A DNA stretch of 64,000 nt from Lotus japonicus (Eukaryota; Streptophyta; Magnoliopsida; Fabales; Fabaceae): assembly GCF_012489685.1 (NCBI RefSeq), contig NC_080042.1, forward strand, positions 79,365,093 to 79,429,092, given 5' to 3'. The notes beneath the pieces were generated by a model. The model was not told where the DNA came from, made no database searches, and was given only the letters and a program-made list of their open reading frames with translations. Positions 1-11,130 of this stretch are shown here, piece after piece. The number at the start of each line of letters is the position of its first letter. Within the stretch, counting starts at the first letter, position 1. Both the position numbers and the translations under genes were made by a program.

Positions 1-1494
1 ATGTTCATGCATCTAAATCACATGTCACAAACTCATTAACTCCTCAAGTGAACTAATAATTTGACAAAATCACTATTTACCCCAATTTCATTTAATTAGG
101 TGCATTTTCATCTTCATTCAGGTTGTCATACTTTACTTCTACCTCCGCTTCTATTTATAAACATGAAAAAGAAGAAAATTATTGGTCCTTTTTATAAGAA
201 CTAAATGAAAGTTTAAGCTATATTAATTATTTTTTTCCTTATTAATTCTAGCTTGTTAAATGTGTCTCATTAATTATTCTCTCTCTTTCCCACTTTCCAA
301 CACTAATAACAAAGGGTAATTTTGGAAGTTTATTTTGATTCAAGACATATTTAATGCATTTTATCTAGTTTAACTATATTTCTTAAACTATGTGAATTTT
401 TTGTTGCTTATAAATATGACCGGAGATAGTAACTAATAGGACTTCATATATAATATAAACCTAAACGGAACCACTTGAAATTTAAGTAGTATATATGAAA
501 AATGATTTATCATGACAAATTTACTCATTTCATACGATCTTAAAATCTTCAAGTGGATCAGTCTCATGTATGTTGATAGTGAGATATATTGGAGTAGAGA
601 AATTGATTCTGAATATATAAGTGAAGAGCATATATAAGGGTAAATTGGGAAAGGAAAGTGAAATGGGACGCGATGAGCTGGGAGCGATGAAGGTGAAAGA
701 TAAAGAAGAATAAGATAGCGTACGCGTTTAGATCTTGTAAATATGATTGAAGACAGGCCATCAAGGCCAAGGACAGTGAAACAAAAAGGTAGAAGCTCTT
801 AGAACGAGAAAAGGTCACCAAAATCAAAATGTATATTGAGAATTGAATTGAAGCTGACTCAGCTCCACGCAGCACGCCACTGACCCCCAAAAATGCACCA
901 CTTCTTCTCTGGATAAGCATCTCATTTTCCCACACGCCACTTTTGATTTAACACAGCCCACTAATTTATCATTTTATTCCACTTTCTCAACTCAATTAAT
1001 GGCTTCTTATTCATTTTCTTTATTATCTTTACAATATCCGTATCATGTCGACCATGTTATTCTATTGTTTTCCAAGTTGGTCATGTAATCCAGTTTGATT
1101 GTATTTTATTTTTTCTTTTACACGTGTTGTTTCTCAACTAATTTTATTATCTTCACCCGAAAAATTAAGAGAAAATAGATGAAAACTAATCAGATTTTAA
1201 AGATGTGTCACGTCAATTAATGAAATTAAATAAAAAGAGATATTTTTTCACATTTTTAAAATATGATTAGTTAACGGTGGTACATAGAAATTAAACTCAA
1301 AAATTAATTATTTTTTATATTCTTATATTTGCTTGCATTTACGCAAAAGGTTACCTTTTGTTTGTTTTGTGAGTAATAAAAAGGTTCATGCCACAAACAT
1401 GTAATCTCTGTTTGTTTTTTCATTGGATCTTCACCTAATATACCATCAACCGATAGGAAGAGCTGGATTGAGTAAATATCAATTTCTATTCACC
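1..1494. other. AT-rich intergenic DNA, no supported gene
   Basis: No splice-consistent or recognisable coding sequence is visible. A 123-codon open frame on the minus strand (564-935) is rich in Leu, Ser, Phe and Tyr, has no domain, and lies in AT-rich DNA, so it is not called. Confidence 0.6.
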
Positions 1495-1497
1495 TTA

Positions 1498-1891
1498 GAG
1501 CATCTCCAATGGAGTCCTTATTTTGGGACTTTAAAATAAGATCTGAATTTTATTAGATCCCACCATTGGAGCTATCCTACATGGCATGAGATCTTAGTAA
1601 AAGCTAAGATCCGTGTCTTAGCTCAGGTACTCTCAAATGTGAAATCTTAAATAAAATAATATTTTTTTTCTCTCTCCCTCAATACCATAACCAAAGTGAA
1701 AATTAGGGAGGGGAATAAATAATATAAATATATTGGGTATTGTGGGTCCAGTCAAAAAGTAAAATAAGATCTCAACCACTAGAGTGAAATGTGCATGAAG
1801 ACCTTATGGGTGTCTTAAATCCTATGTGACAATTTTGGCCCACAAAAATTGAGTTAAGTCCCAAAATAAGTTCTTACCATTGGAGATGCTC
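1498..1891. mobile_element. Tourist-like (PIF/Harbinger) MITE with TTA target duplication
   Basis: The 394 bp element begins GAGCATCTCCAATGG and ends with its inverted complement CCATTGGAGATGCTC. The inverted similarity extends further inward (TTATTTTGGGAC against GTCCCAAAATAAG). It is flanked on both sides by TTA (1495-1497 and 1892-1894), the 3-bp target duplication typical of PIF/Harbinger elements. It has no coding capacity, so it is non-autonomous. The terminal sequence resembles Tourist-type MITEs found in many plants; the superfamily call is inferred from the TIR and TSD. Confidence 0.85.
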
Positions 1892-1941
1892 TTAAATATC
1901 TTCTAAGAGAGATAGAATATGAGAGAAATATAAGAGATATA

Positions 1942-2110
1942 TGCCCCGTTTGGAAGAGCTTATTTTTACTTATCTGATAACATAAGGGTTTATGCCAGTG
2001 TTTGAGAGAGCTTATGCAAACAGCTTATGATAGGCCATAAGCTATTTTGAACTTATTTTCATAAGTTATTCAGGATAGCTTATGAAAAAAAGCTTATGTT
2101 TATATATAAA
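1942..2110. repeat. GCCCCGTTTGG-type dispersed repeat remnant
   Basis: The stretch opens with ATGCCCCGTTTGGAAGAGC and repeats the words AGCTTATG and CATAAGCT in both orientations, giving weak internal dyad symmetry. This resembles small hAT-like MITEs of dicots. A matching right terminus was not found, so it may be truncated. Confidence 0.35.
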
Positions 2111-2755
2111 TTAAGGTAGTTAATAATTGATGTCATTCCATCTAATTTTTATTTCGATTTTCCATGCTTCTTGTTAGTGCAGCTCTCATCAACTTAACTT
2201 ATTATTTTCCCTCATCGTTCTCATTGCTATGCTTCATAATGTTGGTACTTTTATTTTTCTGTTAACATTATTAGCTATATGATATGATGTGGCTGTAAGG
2301 GGGTAGCAAGGGGATTCAGTGCATAAGTTAGTTAACCACACAACACTATGACAAGGGAGAAAGGCATTTGGGATAGTTAGAGAGCATGATTTCAGTTAGA
2401 ATTGGAATCTTTGTATGTGGATTTCATGCTTTTCCATCCAATGCCACCAAGATAAAGCTTTTCTATCTCATTTTGTTATCCATTAATGATTATGGCTTTC
2501 TTAAATACCAGTGAAATAGCATGAGAGAAATTTATATGCGTGAAGCCATAACTTTTAGGTGACATGCATGATTGTACCACAACTCAATCAGCTAATCCTA
2601 CTTATTTTATCCATCCAATCATTATTAGTGATAATAGAAGTTTGTGGCCACTCTAAAACTATACTTTATTCATAGTATTAATTCTCAAATACAAATATGC
2701 TTTATAAAGTTATTTTTGATAATCACTTCTGAGGCTTGAATAAATTTGTGGTGTT

Positions 2756-2782
2756 ACTACTATTACTACTATTACTACTATT
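2756..2782. repeat. (ACTACTATT)3 minisatellite
   Basis: Three exact 9-bp units in tandem. Overlapping polytyrosine-like open frames come from this repeat and are not genes. Confidence 0.8.
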
Positions 2783-2879
2783 ATTTTTCCTCTTCTGCAA
2801 AAGTATGCTGCACACCACCAGCTCATGCACGTCAAATACACGCTCTCACACAGACATTACAGCTGTCATTATTCTGTCA

Positions 2880-3056
2880 AGCTGTACGGAGAGAGTCGCG
2901 TGGCGCGTGCGAGGGACCAAACCAGCTGTGGCCTGGGACCGTTGTGTGTGATAACGCGTGGCGACCACGTGACGGAACGTGGGGCCCGGTTTATCCAGTC
3001 GCCGCGTTTCGCGGAAATGATAAAAAGGTTTTGCACAAAATATCAGCATATAAAGG
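2880..3056 (+). promoter_or_regulatory. GC-rich G-box/ABRE-like cluster with TATA-like box
   Basis: A GC-rich patch in AT-rich surroundings holds ACGCGTGGC (2954-2962), a G-box CACGTG (2966-2971) and ACGTGGGG (2977-2984) within about 30 bp. GCGTGGCGCGTGC lies about 60 bp upstream, and TATAAAGG lies at 3049-3056. Clusters of ACGT-core boxes near a TATA box are typical of ABA- or light-regulated plant promoters recognised by bZIP factors. No recognisable coding sequence follows, so this may be an orphaned or duplicated promoter. Function is inferred only. Confidence 0.4.
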
Positions 3057-3369
3057 CATATTCGTTTCTAATAAAGGTTTGGATCAACTTTTTCGTGTTT
3101 CAATTAATACTAGTGTCCAAATCGCTTATATTGAATGAATTTAAAACCTGCCTAATGTGTAAGGATTTGTATGCTCTAATTTTTTTATATATGTATAATC
3201 ACTTTTTTTATTTTTAAATTTAATTTTTTTACCTCAAAAAGATAAATTGCACTGATCTTAGGATCTCTCCCCCTAGCTCATATATCCATTAACTCTTACC
3301 ACTCCAAATATTATTCGGGAACTTTTAAATTTGAATTTAATTATGATACATTAAATTAGTAGATTATAA

Positions 3370-3403
3370 CTAGTTGAGTAACCCGTGCAATATTGCAGGG
3401 TGA
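3370..3403 (-). mobile_element. Helitron-like 3' terminus
   Basis: Read on the minus strand, a hairpin (stem TTGCACGG pairing with CCCTGCAA, one mismatch) is followed by about 10 nt and the terminal CTAG (3373-3370), and then a host T. Hairpin plus CTRR ending, inserted between A and T, is the Helitron 3' signature. The matching 5' end, which would lie to the right in plus coordinates, was not located. Confidence 0.5.
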
Positions 3404-4813
3404 CTTTTGTTCTATCTAAAATTTGTTTAATACAATATTTTTTAACTTTTTACAATTTTCAATTGCATAAATATATAAATATTTGTCAAATTTTTTGTGT
3501 GTTAAAATGCTCTCACAATTTTGACTCAGGTGTGATGGAGATCAAAAGTCCATCTAAAAGTGTAACTTTTAAGGATTGAACTTTCGACCTATACGTTCAA
3601 ACAACCACCTTATTAGAAAAATATATTTAAAGTTATTTTTTATGTAATATTTTACTAAAAAAACTAAAATGTTAATGTTAATTAAAAAAATATCTTTTGG
3701 ATGAAAATTGTACATTGATATTAACATTTAAAATCATGATAATAAGGGTTAGTTTGGAACAATACATCAATCTACTCTTATATATTAAAAAATGAATAAG
3801 ATTATGTCGTATAAACTACTTGTCACAACTACCCCTTGTACTTCTCTTCAATAAAATTTGGCTTATCTAAAAAAAACTTGTCACAACTACCACCATCACT
3901 CATGCCACCACCGTCATTGCTGACATCGCCACCACCACCAGCTCCACTTCCATAATCACCACCACTCACTGCCACCACCACCCTTCGCCACCGCCCAGGG
4001 TCGTGTAATAGGTTAGACCATGAAGGCAAGTGTCATAGGCCCAACAAAATTGTACCTATATAGCATATAATATTGAGACTTGAGAAATGTTGCAGAACAC
4101 TAAAAAATGGGTTATCTTAATTGAGAATTAGGAAGTGCAACATGACATCTGTATTTGTTACGTTTTGATTGCAGTTAATAATCTAACATGTGACTCTCAC
4201 ACCACGAAAACTAACATGAATTTCTGAACAATGTTCATTGCACTAGCAAAAGTAGTCAAGTAGGGATTCCATTAATCAATACCTTTTTTATGAATAATGA
4301 TACTTACCCACTCCTTTTTCACCTCCACCTCATTAAATAAGAAGAGAATTAATAAATATAACTGATATGATGTGTGATGTGACAGAAAATGTAGAGAGAA
4401 ATAGGAAGAAGAAGGGGTGAAAATGAGATGTAAGAGAAAGTGATGTGTGTATATATCATTACTCCCTTTCTTATTCATTCGCATTGTTCTCAACATACAA
4501 AAGCAATACACACTCAATTAAAACAGCAAGGATATGACCAACCAAAACAACCACAGACACAATTGATAAGTTGAAAACAAATTATTTCGTTCAAATTCAG
4601 TGAGAATATAAGAGAAGTAATCTTTGTATTCATTTATTTTCAAAAAGAAAAGAAAAAATAGAAGATTGAAAAGATTGAAAGGGAAAGAGGAAGAGGAAGA
4701 AGTACCTTACATTTGAGAGAAGCAGTGTATTGAGGAAACCCACCACTCATCAACCCTTCCTCTTACCGAACCAGAACCAAAATGCTCGACCAAGTATCCC
4801 CTTTCCTTCGCCG
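3404..4813. other. AT-rich intergenic DNA with a CCA/CCACC-rich patch
   Basis: The stretch is mostly low-complexity AT-rich DNA. Positions 3880-4000 are rich in CCA/CAC trinucleotides, giving a glycine-rich open frame on the minus strand (3829-4029) that looks like translation of a simple repeat. No gene is supported. Confidence 0.5.
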
Positions 4814-5093
4814 TGTCAGACAACCACTTATCCCAAAAGCTTAAGCTGTTGGGTAAGGGCCACTTTAATGGTTTTATATTATATTCTAACACGTCCCCTC
4901 ACGCAAGAGCCCTTTGGGCTTGAAGCGTAGATAAATGCACGGGCCCACCTACCATGTGCTTAATTAAATTCCACTTTTTAATTAGAAAGTGAGGGGAGCA
5001 AGGATCGAACTCTAGACCTCTCGGTCATAGAGGCTCTGATACCATGTAGAAAGGAGATGAACAATAGAAATGGTTTTATATTATATTCTAACA
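4814..5093 (-). mobile_element. Miniature LTR retroelement (TRIM-like) with unequal terminal repeats
   Basis: On the minus strand a 49-bp terminal repeat (5093-5045) starts TGTTAGAATAT and ends CA. It is followed at once by the primer-binding site TGGTATCAGAGC (5044-5033), complementary to the initiator tRNA-Met 3' end. About 140 bp of non-coding interior, a purine tract (GTGAGGGGACG) and a 78-bp terminal repeat (4891-4814, TGTTAG...GACA) follow. Flanks CGCCG (4809-4813) and CGCCA (5094-5098) resemble a 5-bp target duplication with one mismatch. The two terminal repeats share only about 25 bp, which is odd for an LTR element. Confidence 0.7.
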
Positions 5094-5469
5094 CGCCAGA
5101 CCACCCAACCTACCTGGGCAAGTCACCACCGAGCCCAGGCGTCAACACCGCAACCCTACCACTATCGTGTCCAGAACTCACGGGCTGCACTCTTGAATTT
5201 TGAAGGAATGAATATTATTGGAAGCAATTTATAGTGGAGACCAAAGATTGGGATCGAAGAATAGAGTAGGTTTTCAAATTCAAAATTCAAATGACTGAGA
5301 GAAAGAAAGGAACGTGGAGATGGAGTGGTAACACTGGTAACTGAGAAGAAACTGATATAACTCATAAAGTTTAGCAAAAGTCCAATCTAAGCAGCTATAT
5401 TTAAAATACTTAAATGCATAGAATTGTATAACTTGGATTAAAATATTTGGAGCAAAATGAGAACTAGTT

Positions 5470-6050
5470 TTCAAAATGAGAACTTCCTTCCCCGGAAAAG
5501 CTTACTTGCTCACTAACCCTATAGCGGGCTATCCTATGCTTTGCGCTGGCCCTTTTGATGAGGGATATTGATATATTCTTGCCGTCGCCTAAGGGGACTC
5601 CTTTTATGGGGAATACACATAGAAGCAATGGCCCCATCAATGACTCCTCATCGCCTGTGGAACTCTCTTCTAGATCATACTTATTTCCTCTCCTTGAAGT
5701 CAAGTTCTCTTAGACTACGCTTGACCGGGACATAGAGGAGAGCTAGTATGAACTTCTTTCTCAGGGCGTAAGGAATAGCACGCAAAAGACAGAATGGAAA
5801 GACAAGGAAAGGATTTCATAATCTAATGAAAAGCGGTGGATGAGCGGTAATGGATGGGGAAGGGGGCAAGTACATCCTTTTGTTCTCAGTTTGTGGGAAT
5901 TGCTTCCATCACTAACCAATTCAGCTCGGCTAGTGGGCTTTTGTGTTCGAACCTCGAATCTGGACCTGTTCGACAAGACCAGATCCATCAACAAACCTAG
6001 GTCCAATATTTGCTTGTACAAGCTAGCCATCAACAGACGGGAAAAAATTC
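5470..6050. other. GC-richer block, possible organellar (mitochondrial) DNA insertion
   Basis: Base composition changes abruptly from AT-rich to roughly balanced and returns to AT-rich at about 6050. The text has the even-composition, mixed-frame look of plant mitochondrial intergenic DNA (for example 5710-5750 and 5920-5980). No mitochondrial gene was recognised, so a NUMT is only an inference. Open frames at 5464-5703 (minus) and 5840-6055 (plus) have no domain. Confidence 0.35.
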
Positions 6051-6059
6051 ATTAAATAA

Positions 6060-7369
6060 TTGTGAGAAGCTCTATGGTGATGACACATCGGCAACATTTT
6101 CGGGGACTAAAATTCAGAACTACAATTTACATTTAGAAAATTGCACCTCTCTTTTTTAAATGTGAGTAAAGCCCCAAGTTACCCTTGAACCACCGATTGT
6201 GTCTATTTGATTTTCAGTTTGAAAATGCTTTCACCTAATGGAGATCCAAAACTTCTTTAACGTTTGGGGTATTAGAATGTGTGATCTCGAATTCTAATGC
6301 TCTAAACGGACTTCCAAACTGAAAATAAAAAATGAAATAACAGCATTGGACAAGTACTTCCTCTTTGTGACGCGCCATTAAATATTAAATCACACTATTA
6401 TGCACTAATCACAATGGGTTTATTTTTGAAAGAAATCACAATGTTTTTTTTTTTTTTAAGAAATCACAATGAGGTTAGCGGAACTAATGCGTCACTCTAT
6501 AACTTTTTATGGGGATACAATATTTTTTTCCGAGTAAAACCATTAACCATAGTACGCTGTTAAAATAGATATAAGAATTTAGATTAGATTTTATTTTGAC
6601 ATTTTCTTCAAAAAAAAATTACATAAGTTAACCGTTATCTATAATCTGTATATAATAATATATATAAAGAAAAAGTTTTTGCAATTTAGAGGGCAACTTT
6701 GTCATTCAATAATCTATTGCACTACATTTAATTTCCTGCATGTGCATTTTAGTAAAGTTAAACATTATTCACCTACAATCACATTTTCTCTCACCACATT
6801 CTTCTCTCTTTCTTTGGCTTACCGTTTTGATTCCTCACGAGAAAACCTTTCCTATTTTCAATCACTCCGTTTTTTTGGAAGCTGAAAGGGAAAAGAGAGG
6901 CACATAAATTAGCTGTGGAGCCTTGCATTTGGCTACAACATTCAATCAAACTGATTTAGTTTTCATCCTCATGGATTCGGGGGCAAGCATGGAGTACAGT
7001 AGTACACAAATGCACAAGGAGAAAAACACCTTTATATTATGCTCCAGCTATGTTGCAACACAAAATTTGAAAGAATGGATCCCAATCATCCCATAAACAC
7101 TTCTCTAATGAATTGATGATATCATGATAGTACCAATCCCATTTGAAGTACTGATGTTTTTGGGACATGTATTCTCTGTGGCATAAAATTCATGTCCCCA
7201 TTGCATTTCTTTCCCTTCCTCCTCGTAGATGAAGGAGCAAAGTAGCATTAGTTTGGTTTTAAGTTGAATCCAACTGAACACCAATAAAGATCTAAGGTTC
7301 CTTTCACATTTTGCGCATAATGAGATCTAATAACACCAAATGTGGTTTTCAATTGAAAATCAAAGGCTT
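6060..7369. other. Intergenic DNA with a possible small exon
   Basis: The stretch is mainly AT-rich. Around 6660-6885 there is a TATA-like TATATAAAG followed by CT-rich, leader-like sequence. A short open frame of 41 codons begins at ATG 6971 and ends at a TAA near 7096. Neither matches a family I know, and both are below the level of a gene call. Confidence 0.4.
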
Positions 7370-7370
7370 A

Positions 7371-7860
7371 AATATGTTTGAAGTCCTTGATTTTATAAGA
7401 GGAATCAAATTGAGCCCTTGAAAAAATAATCCTTTAAATGTTATCTTTGAGAATTTTTATAATCAAATTAAGTCCTTGTGCTTATGTATCATCAATTTTG
7501 ACCAGTCAACTGTCTACATGGTGAGCCTAGTCATCTAAGAGTGATCACGTGGACTTTTAAGCATCAGTTTTAGTCCTGTTAAATTTTTTAAATAACATTT
7601 AGTCCTTTCTCTTTCACCACTATCTTCTTCCTCTTCCACATTCATCTTATCCTTCTTTTTCCCTTCATCTTCATCCATAGCTCAAATGGGGTGAATACAT
7701 CGCATTGTTGACATTATCAAATCATAGCAATCTTAGAGGGCGGTTTGATTTTGGCTTAAATATGTTTGGGTCCTTGACACTGTAAGAAGAATTAAACAAG
7801 GTCCCTAAAATACTAAAATAGTTGATAATGGTTGAACTTTGAAGACATTATAAGCACTTA
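7371..7860. repeat. GGCTTAAATATGTTT legume-type dispersed repeat, two partial copies
   Basis: The motif GGCTTAAATATGTTT followed by a TCCTTGA word occurs at 7371 and again at 7754. Both are followed by 'AAT(C)AAA...CCCT' text typical of a very common non-coding repeat of legume genomes. The family assignment is from memory of that motif. Neither copy shows both termini. Confidence 0.45.
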
Positions 7861-8829
7861 ATGCAAATACTAAAATAGATAGTGACTCCTAAACTGTTTG
7901 GTCATGACCACTAAACGCGTAGATCGACTAGCACGAGGTTTTCTAGCTAAGGCAGAGGTCTTAGGTTCGAGATTTTGTGTACCAAAATGGGTATGAATAG
8001 TTTCTAAATTTAATTCCACTAAATTACCATCAAAACCAATACACTCTATAACCCCACAACCACAAGTAGATCCTAAATTAAATCCCTTGTCACTTAAACT
8101 CAAACAGCCCACACTATTAACCAAATCCAATATATTGTCCAATGTCCACCCCCACTATATTTAGACAAATATCAAGATTAGAGCTCATGGACTCTCTCCA
8201 CCGACATCTAACATGAGTGCATTCGAGATAATATATGAGAACACTACAGCAGCACCTGTCAAGCAGCCACAATATATCCAGAGGAGCAGTAAAAAAGCCA
8301 GTTAATTGCCCAACATAACAGTGAGCCACCAAGACACACATTGTAACCAATCATGACAGTAACACCTTTCAGATATCATAGCCAGTTCTAAGATATCATA
8401 GCCGGATACCTAGCACATCACAGCAACTTTGGTGTTGGCAATAAATCTGCCAGAGACAACTCCTAGGCCTCAATCAACCAGAGACAACTCTTTGGCCTCA
8501 ATCTCTGCAAATTTAGTTCAATTTGAACCTAAATCATTCACTCCAGAAATCAACAAACAAGTTTAAGCCACATGTTCAAGTTTACATGCGATTTAACTCG
8601 TTTTGGTTACGAGAAGCTGACATACTGAAACAAATGATTTGGGTGAATAGAAACAAATTCCATGGTCTGTTCTTATACAAAAGAACCAGATTTACCTAAC
8701 AAAAAAAGAAAGTACTGGCTGTTGGGTAATGAAGCAAAGACAAATCAAACAAACATGTTATTTCCAGGAAATTCCGAAATCCCAAATCAACAACAGCATG
8801 AAAAGAAGCAAGATTTACCTCGATAAAAA

Positions 8830-9777
8830 TCAAGAAGACGATAATGGTGGTGAGAATGAAGCGGCCGTTGAAGCATATGAACACTTTCCACCATCAAGTA
8901 ACAGGCCATCCATGGCTATTTCAGCTAGCACCTCCAAAAGAGGATAAATACTACGTTCCTTGACGTTAATTTTATTAAGTACTTTACGAAGCTCAGAATC
9001 ATTAAGATTACAGCTCCTCAATGTGCTTTCAATTACCCAACTCTTCTCATTGTACATTTGAACATAATGTAGAGCATTGATAAGAGCAATTAGGGAGAAC
9101 ATATGAGGAGCAAAACCATAATGCATCATCTCCTTGTACATATCGTATGCCTTATCAACATTAAGGCATCTACAATGTTCAAATATTAATAAATTATAAA
9201 CTGCTCCATCTGGCTTATAATTCCCCTCAAGCATTGTGTCATGAGCTTTGGCTGCTTCGTTCATTAAACCCCTGCTTCTTAAGTCTTTGACAAGCTCTAC
9301 AAGACTCTTAAATTCATTATTACTGCAGTTCTCTATCAGAATATCATAAGTTACATATGATGGCATCCTGAAACACTGATCATAAATCATAAACAGAAGA
9401 TACTCCTTAGCATCTCTTGTCCTAGCTTTCTTACTAAGTCCATTCATAAACAAACAATAGGAATCAAAATCTGACGAATAACCAAGTCTTAACATTTCAC
9501 AATAGAATGTATAAGCCACTTGAAAGTTACCTTCAGCCAAATAACCATTAATCAGACTAGAATAAGGATCCAGATATGACAGGTCTTCCATAAGTGATAT
9601 GTGCACGTCTTTATCCAGCCACCAGTTGCACTTGGCGTCCATCTCCCTCATCAAATCATAGGCCTTCCGCAGCTCCTCGATTCGGCAAAACCCAGATATA
9701 ACAGTGTTGTAACTAACACCATCAGGGGACAAACCCATCTCAGTCATAACAGTGTTGTAACTAACAGTGATGTACAT
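8830..9777 (-). pseudogene. PPR protein C-terminal part, 5'-truncated and fused to foreign sequence
   Basis: An open frame of 315 codons carries degenerate pentatricopeptide repeats, for example VSYNTVISGFCRIEELRKAY and GAVYNLLIFEHCRCLNVDKA, followed by a non-repeat tail. P-class PPR proteins normally have many repeats and an organellar transit peptide; here only a few repeats remain and no transit peptide is present. The first 12 or so residues come from a junction with the JMJ25-like fragment immediately upstream on the same strand. The word GTTAGTTACAACACTGTTAT is duplicated at the junction (about 9690-9770), which may have mediated the join. The JMJ frame and the PPR frame do not match across it. 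Probably a non-functional fragment, though the frame itself is open. Confidence 0.75.
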
Positions 9778-11038
9778 TTTTTACTACATTTTCAGCCTCC
9801 GGGCAACATTTTTCGTTATCGCTTGAGAATTCACGAGATGCTGCCGTGTCATTCAAACATGAATGCAAGTTCTTATGAGTTTTGTCTGCACACATAGGTT
9901 TGTGATGGTTGTGTTTGCGTAAAAGTATGTCTGCTTCATCTACCAAATCAGCAATGTGACTCGGAGGATAGAAGCTTCTCAGTTCAAAAGACCCATCACA
10001 CCAAACCATGTCATCACTATCCTCATGCCTATCAGTTCTTGGCCGTTTGTGAACCCTATGCTTGGCAGTAACACGTGACTCAATTGGATCAGAACTTGGC
10101 CGTTTGTGAACCCCAGGCTTGGCAGTAACACGTGACTCAATTGGATCAGCATCACCTCCACCTCGAAGCTGCGCATCGTGAAAGTCACGAGAACAGGCGA
10201 GACAAAAGTCACCATTGCATGTCTGACAGTGTTTGTGGAGGGCAAATATTGACGTCTTGCAGTTGTCACTACAAAAAAAGGGTTAAGTAAACAACTATAA
10301 AACATGAGGATAACTACAAGACAACAATAGATTAGATAATTCCTAACCAGTACAACCGCACTCCATCCAAGTCATCTAGCTCTGCTATACTTATCTCTGA
10401 GAGCGAGAGCCCTGTAACGCACATCCCAAAAGAAAATTAAAAACCTAACATATATGGGATGAAATTAATAATTCTTAGAAATTAGGATAAACTATGGCAT
10501 AAGATGAGAGTCAAACTTGACCTATAATCCAACGAAATATACAATAAAAATAGTAAAAAGCAGGATATCAAATAGGTAAGTAAATCCAAAGGCCAACAGT
10601 CATAGGGTTCAAAAGTCAAAGTTTATCAAAGCTTATAAAACAGACAATTCTACTGGAACACATATACCCTGATCAAATTTAACTCAATATCAGCATAATT
10701 TTCACTTGCCTTCACCCGACAACCTAAGCTTTGGGGATAGGTGGTTATAGACATGGTACCAGATCCATACAATCAAATTTTAAAGCTTTGGGGATGTTGA
10801 CACATTTATAACAACATAGATCCATACATAAAAAATCTAAACCGAGATTCTTCAAGGAAAAGATACCTTGTCTGCTAGCCTCTTCCTTTTTCTCAGTCAT
10901 TTCTTCCTCACTCAACTCTTTTATATGTGGAAGAAGCTCTCTTAGCAAATATAGGGAGTGCTCAACGTCAATCTTCACATCTCCTTTGGTTTTCAATTTT
11001 CCCGTGTTACTCCTTCTGCGGCGTCTATACACTCTACC
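9761..11038 (-). pseudogene. JMJ25/IBM1-like (KDM3-type JmjC demethylase) N-terminal fragment, three exons
   Basis: Three exons with matching phases read 11038-10867, 10411-10348 and 10268-9761, each with GT-AG borders. Exon 1 gives a basic stretch followed by EHSLYLLRELLPHIKELSEE. Exon 2 opens GLSLSEISIAELDD. The exon 2/3 junction makes RLYCDNCKTSIFALHKHC, then CNGDFCLACSRDFHDAQL: the cysteine-rich zinc-finger region upstream of the JmjC domain in plant KDM3-type demethylases. Exon 3 holds a tandem 19-residue repeat (ESRVTAK..VHKRP). It then holds CDGSFELRSFYPP, matching the usual segment after the finger, and stops at 9761. The catalytic JmjC domain is absent, so demethylase activity is not expected. 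Phase would allow joining to the PMD exons upstream. Confidence 0.8.
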
Positions 11039-11130
11039 CTGCCAATTATTTTCAACAAAGCCAGCAACTCAATTGGCAACATGCTCAGACAAAATATGCA
11101 AGTAGTAATCAATCAAAATTAAATTTAAAG

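Noticed and set aside
564..935. 123-codon open frame on the minus strand
   Set aside because: Low-complexity Leu/Ser/Phe composition, no domain, no splice or promoter context.
3829..4029. Glycine-rich open frame on the minus strand
   Set aside because: Translation of a CCA/CCACC simple-sequence patch.
4990..5044. Possible tRNA gene (GTTCGATCC and a cloverleaf-like stretch)
   Set aside because: The TGGTATCAGAGC next to a TGTTAG...CA terminal repeat fits a retroelement primer-binding site, and no full cloverleaf forms.
7900..7975. SINE-like A and B boxes (TAGCTAAGGCAG, GGTTCGAGATT)
   Set aside because: Box spacing is too short and neither a tail nor a target duplication is present.
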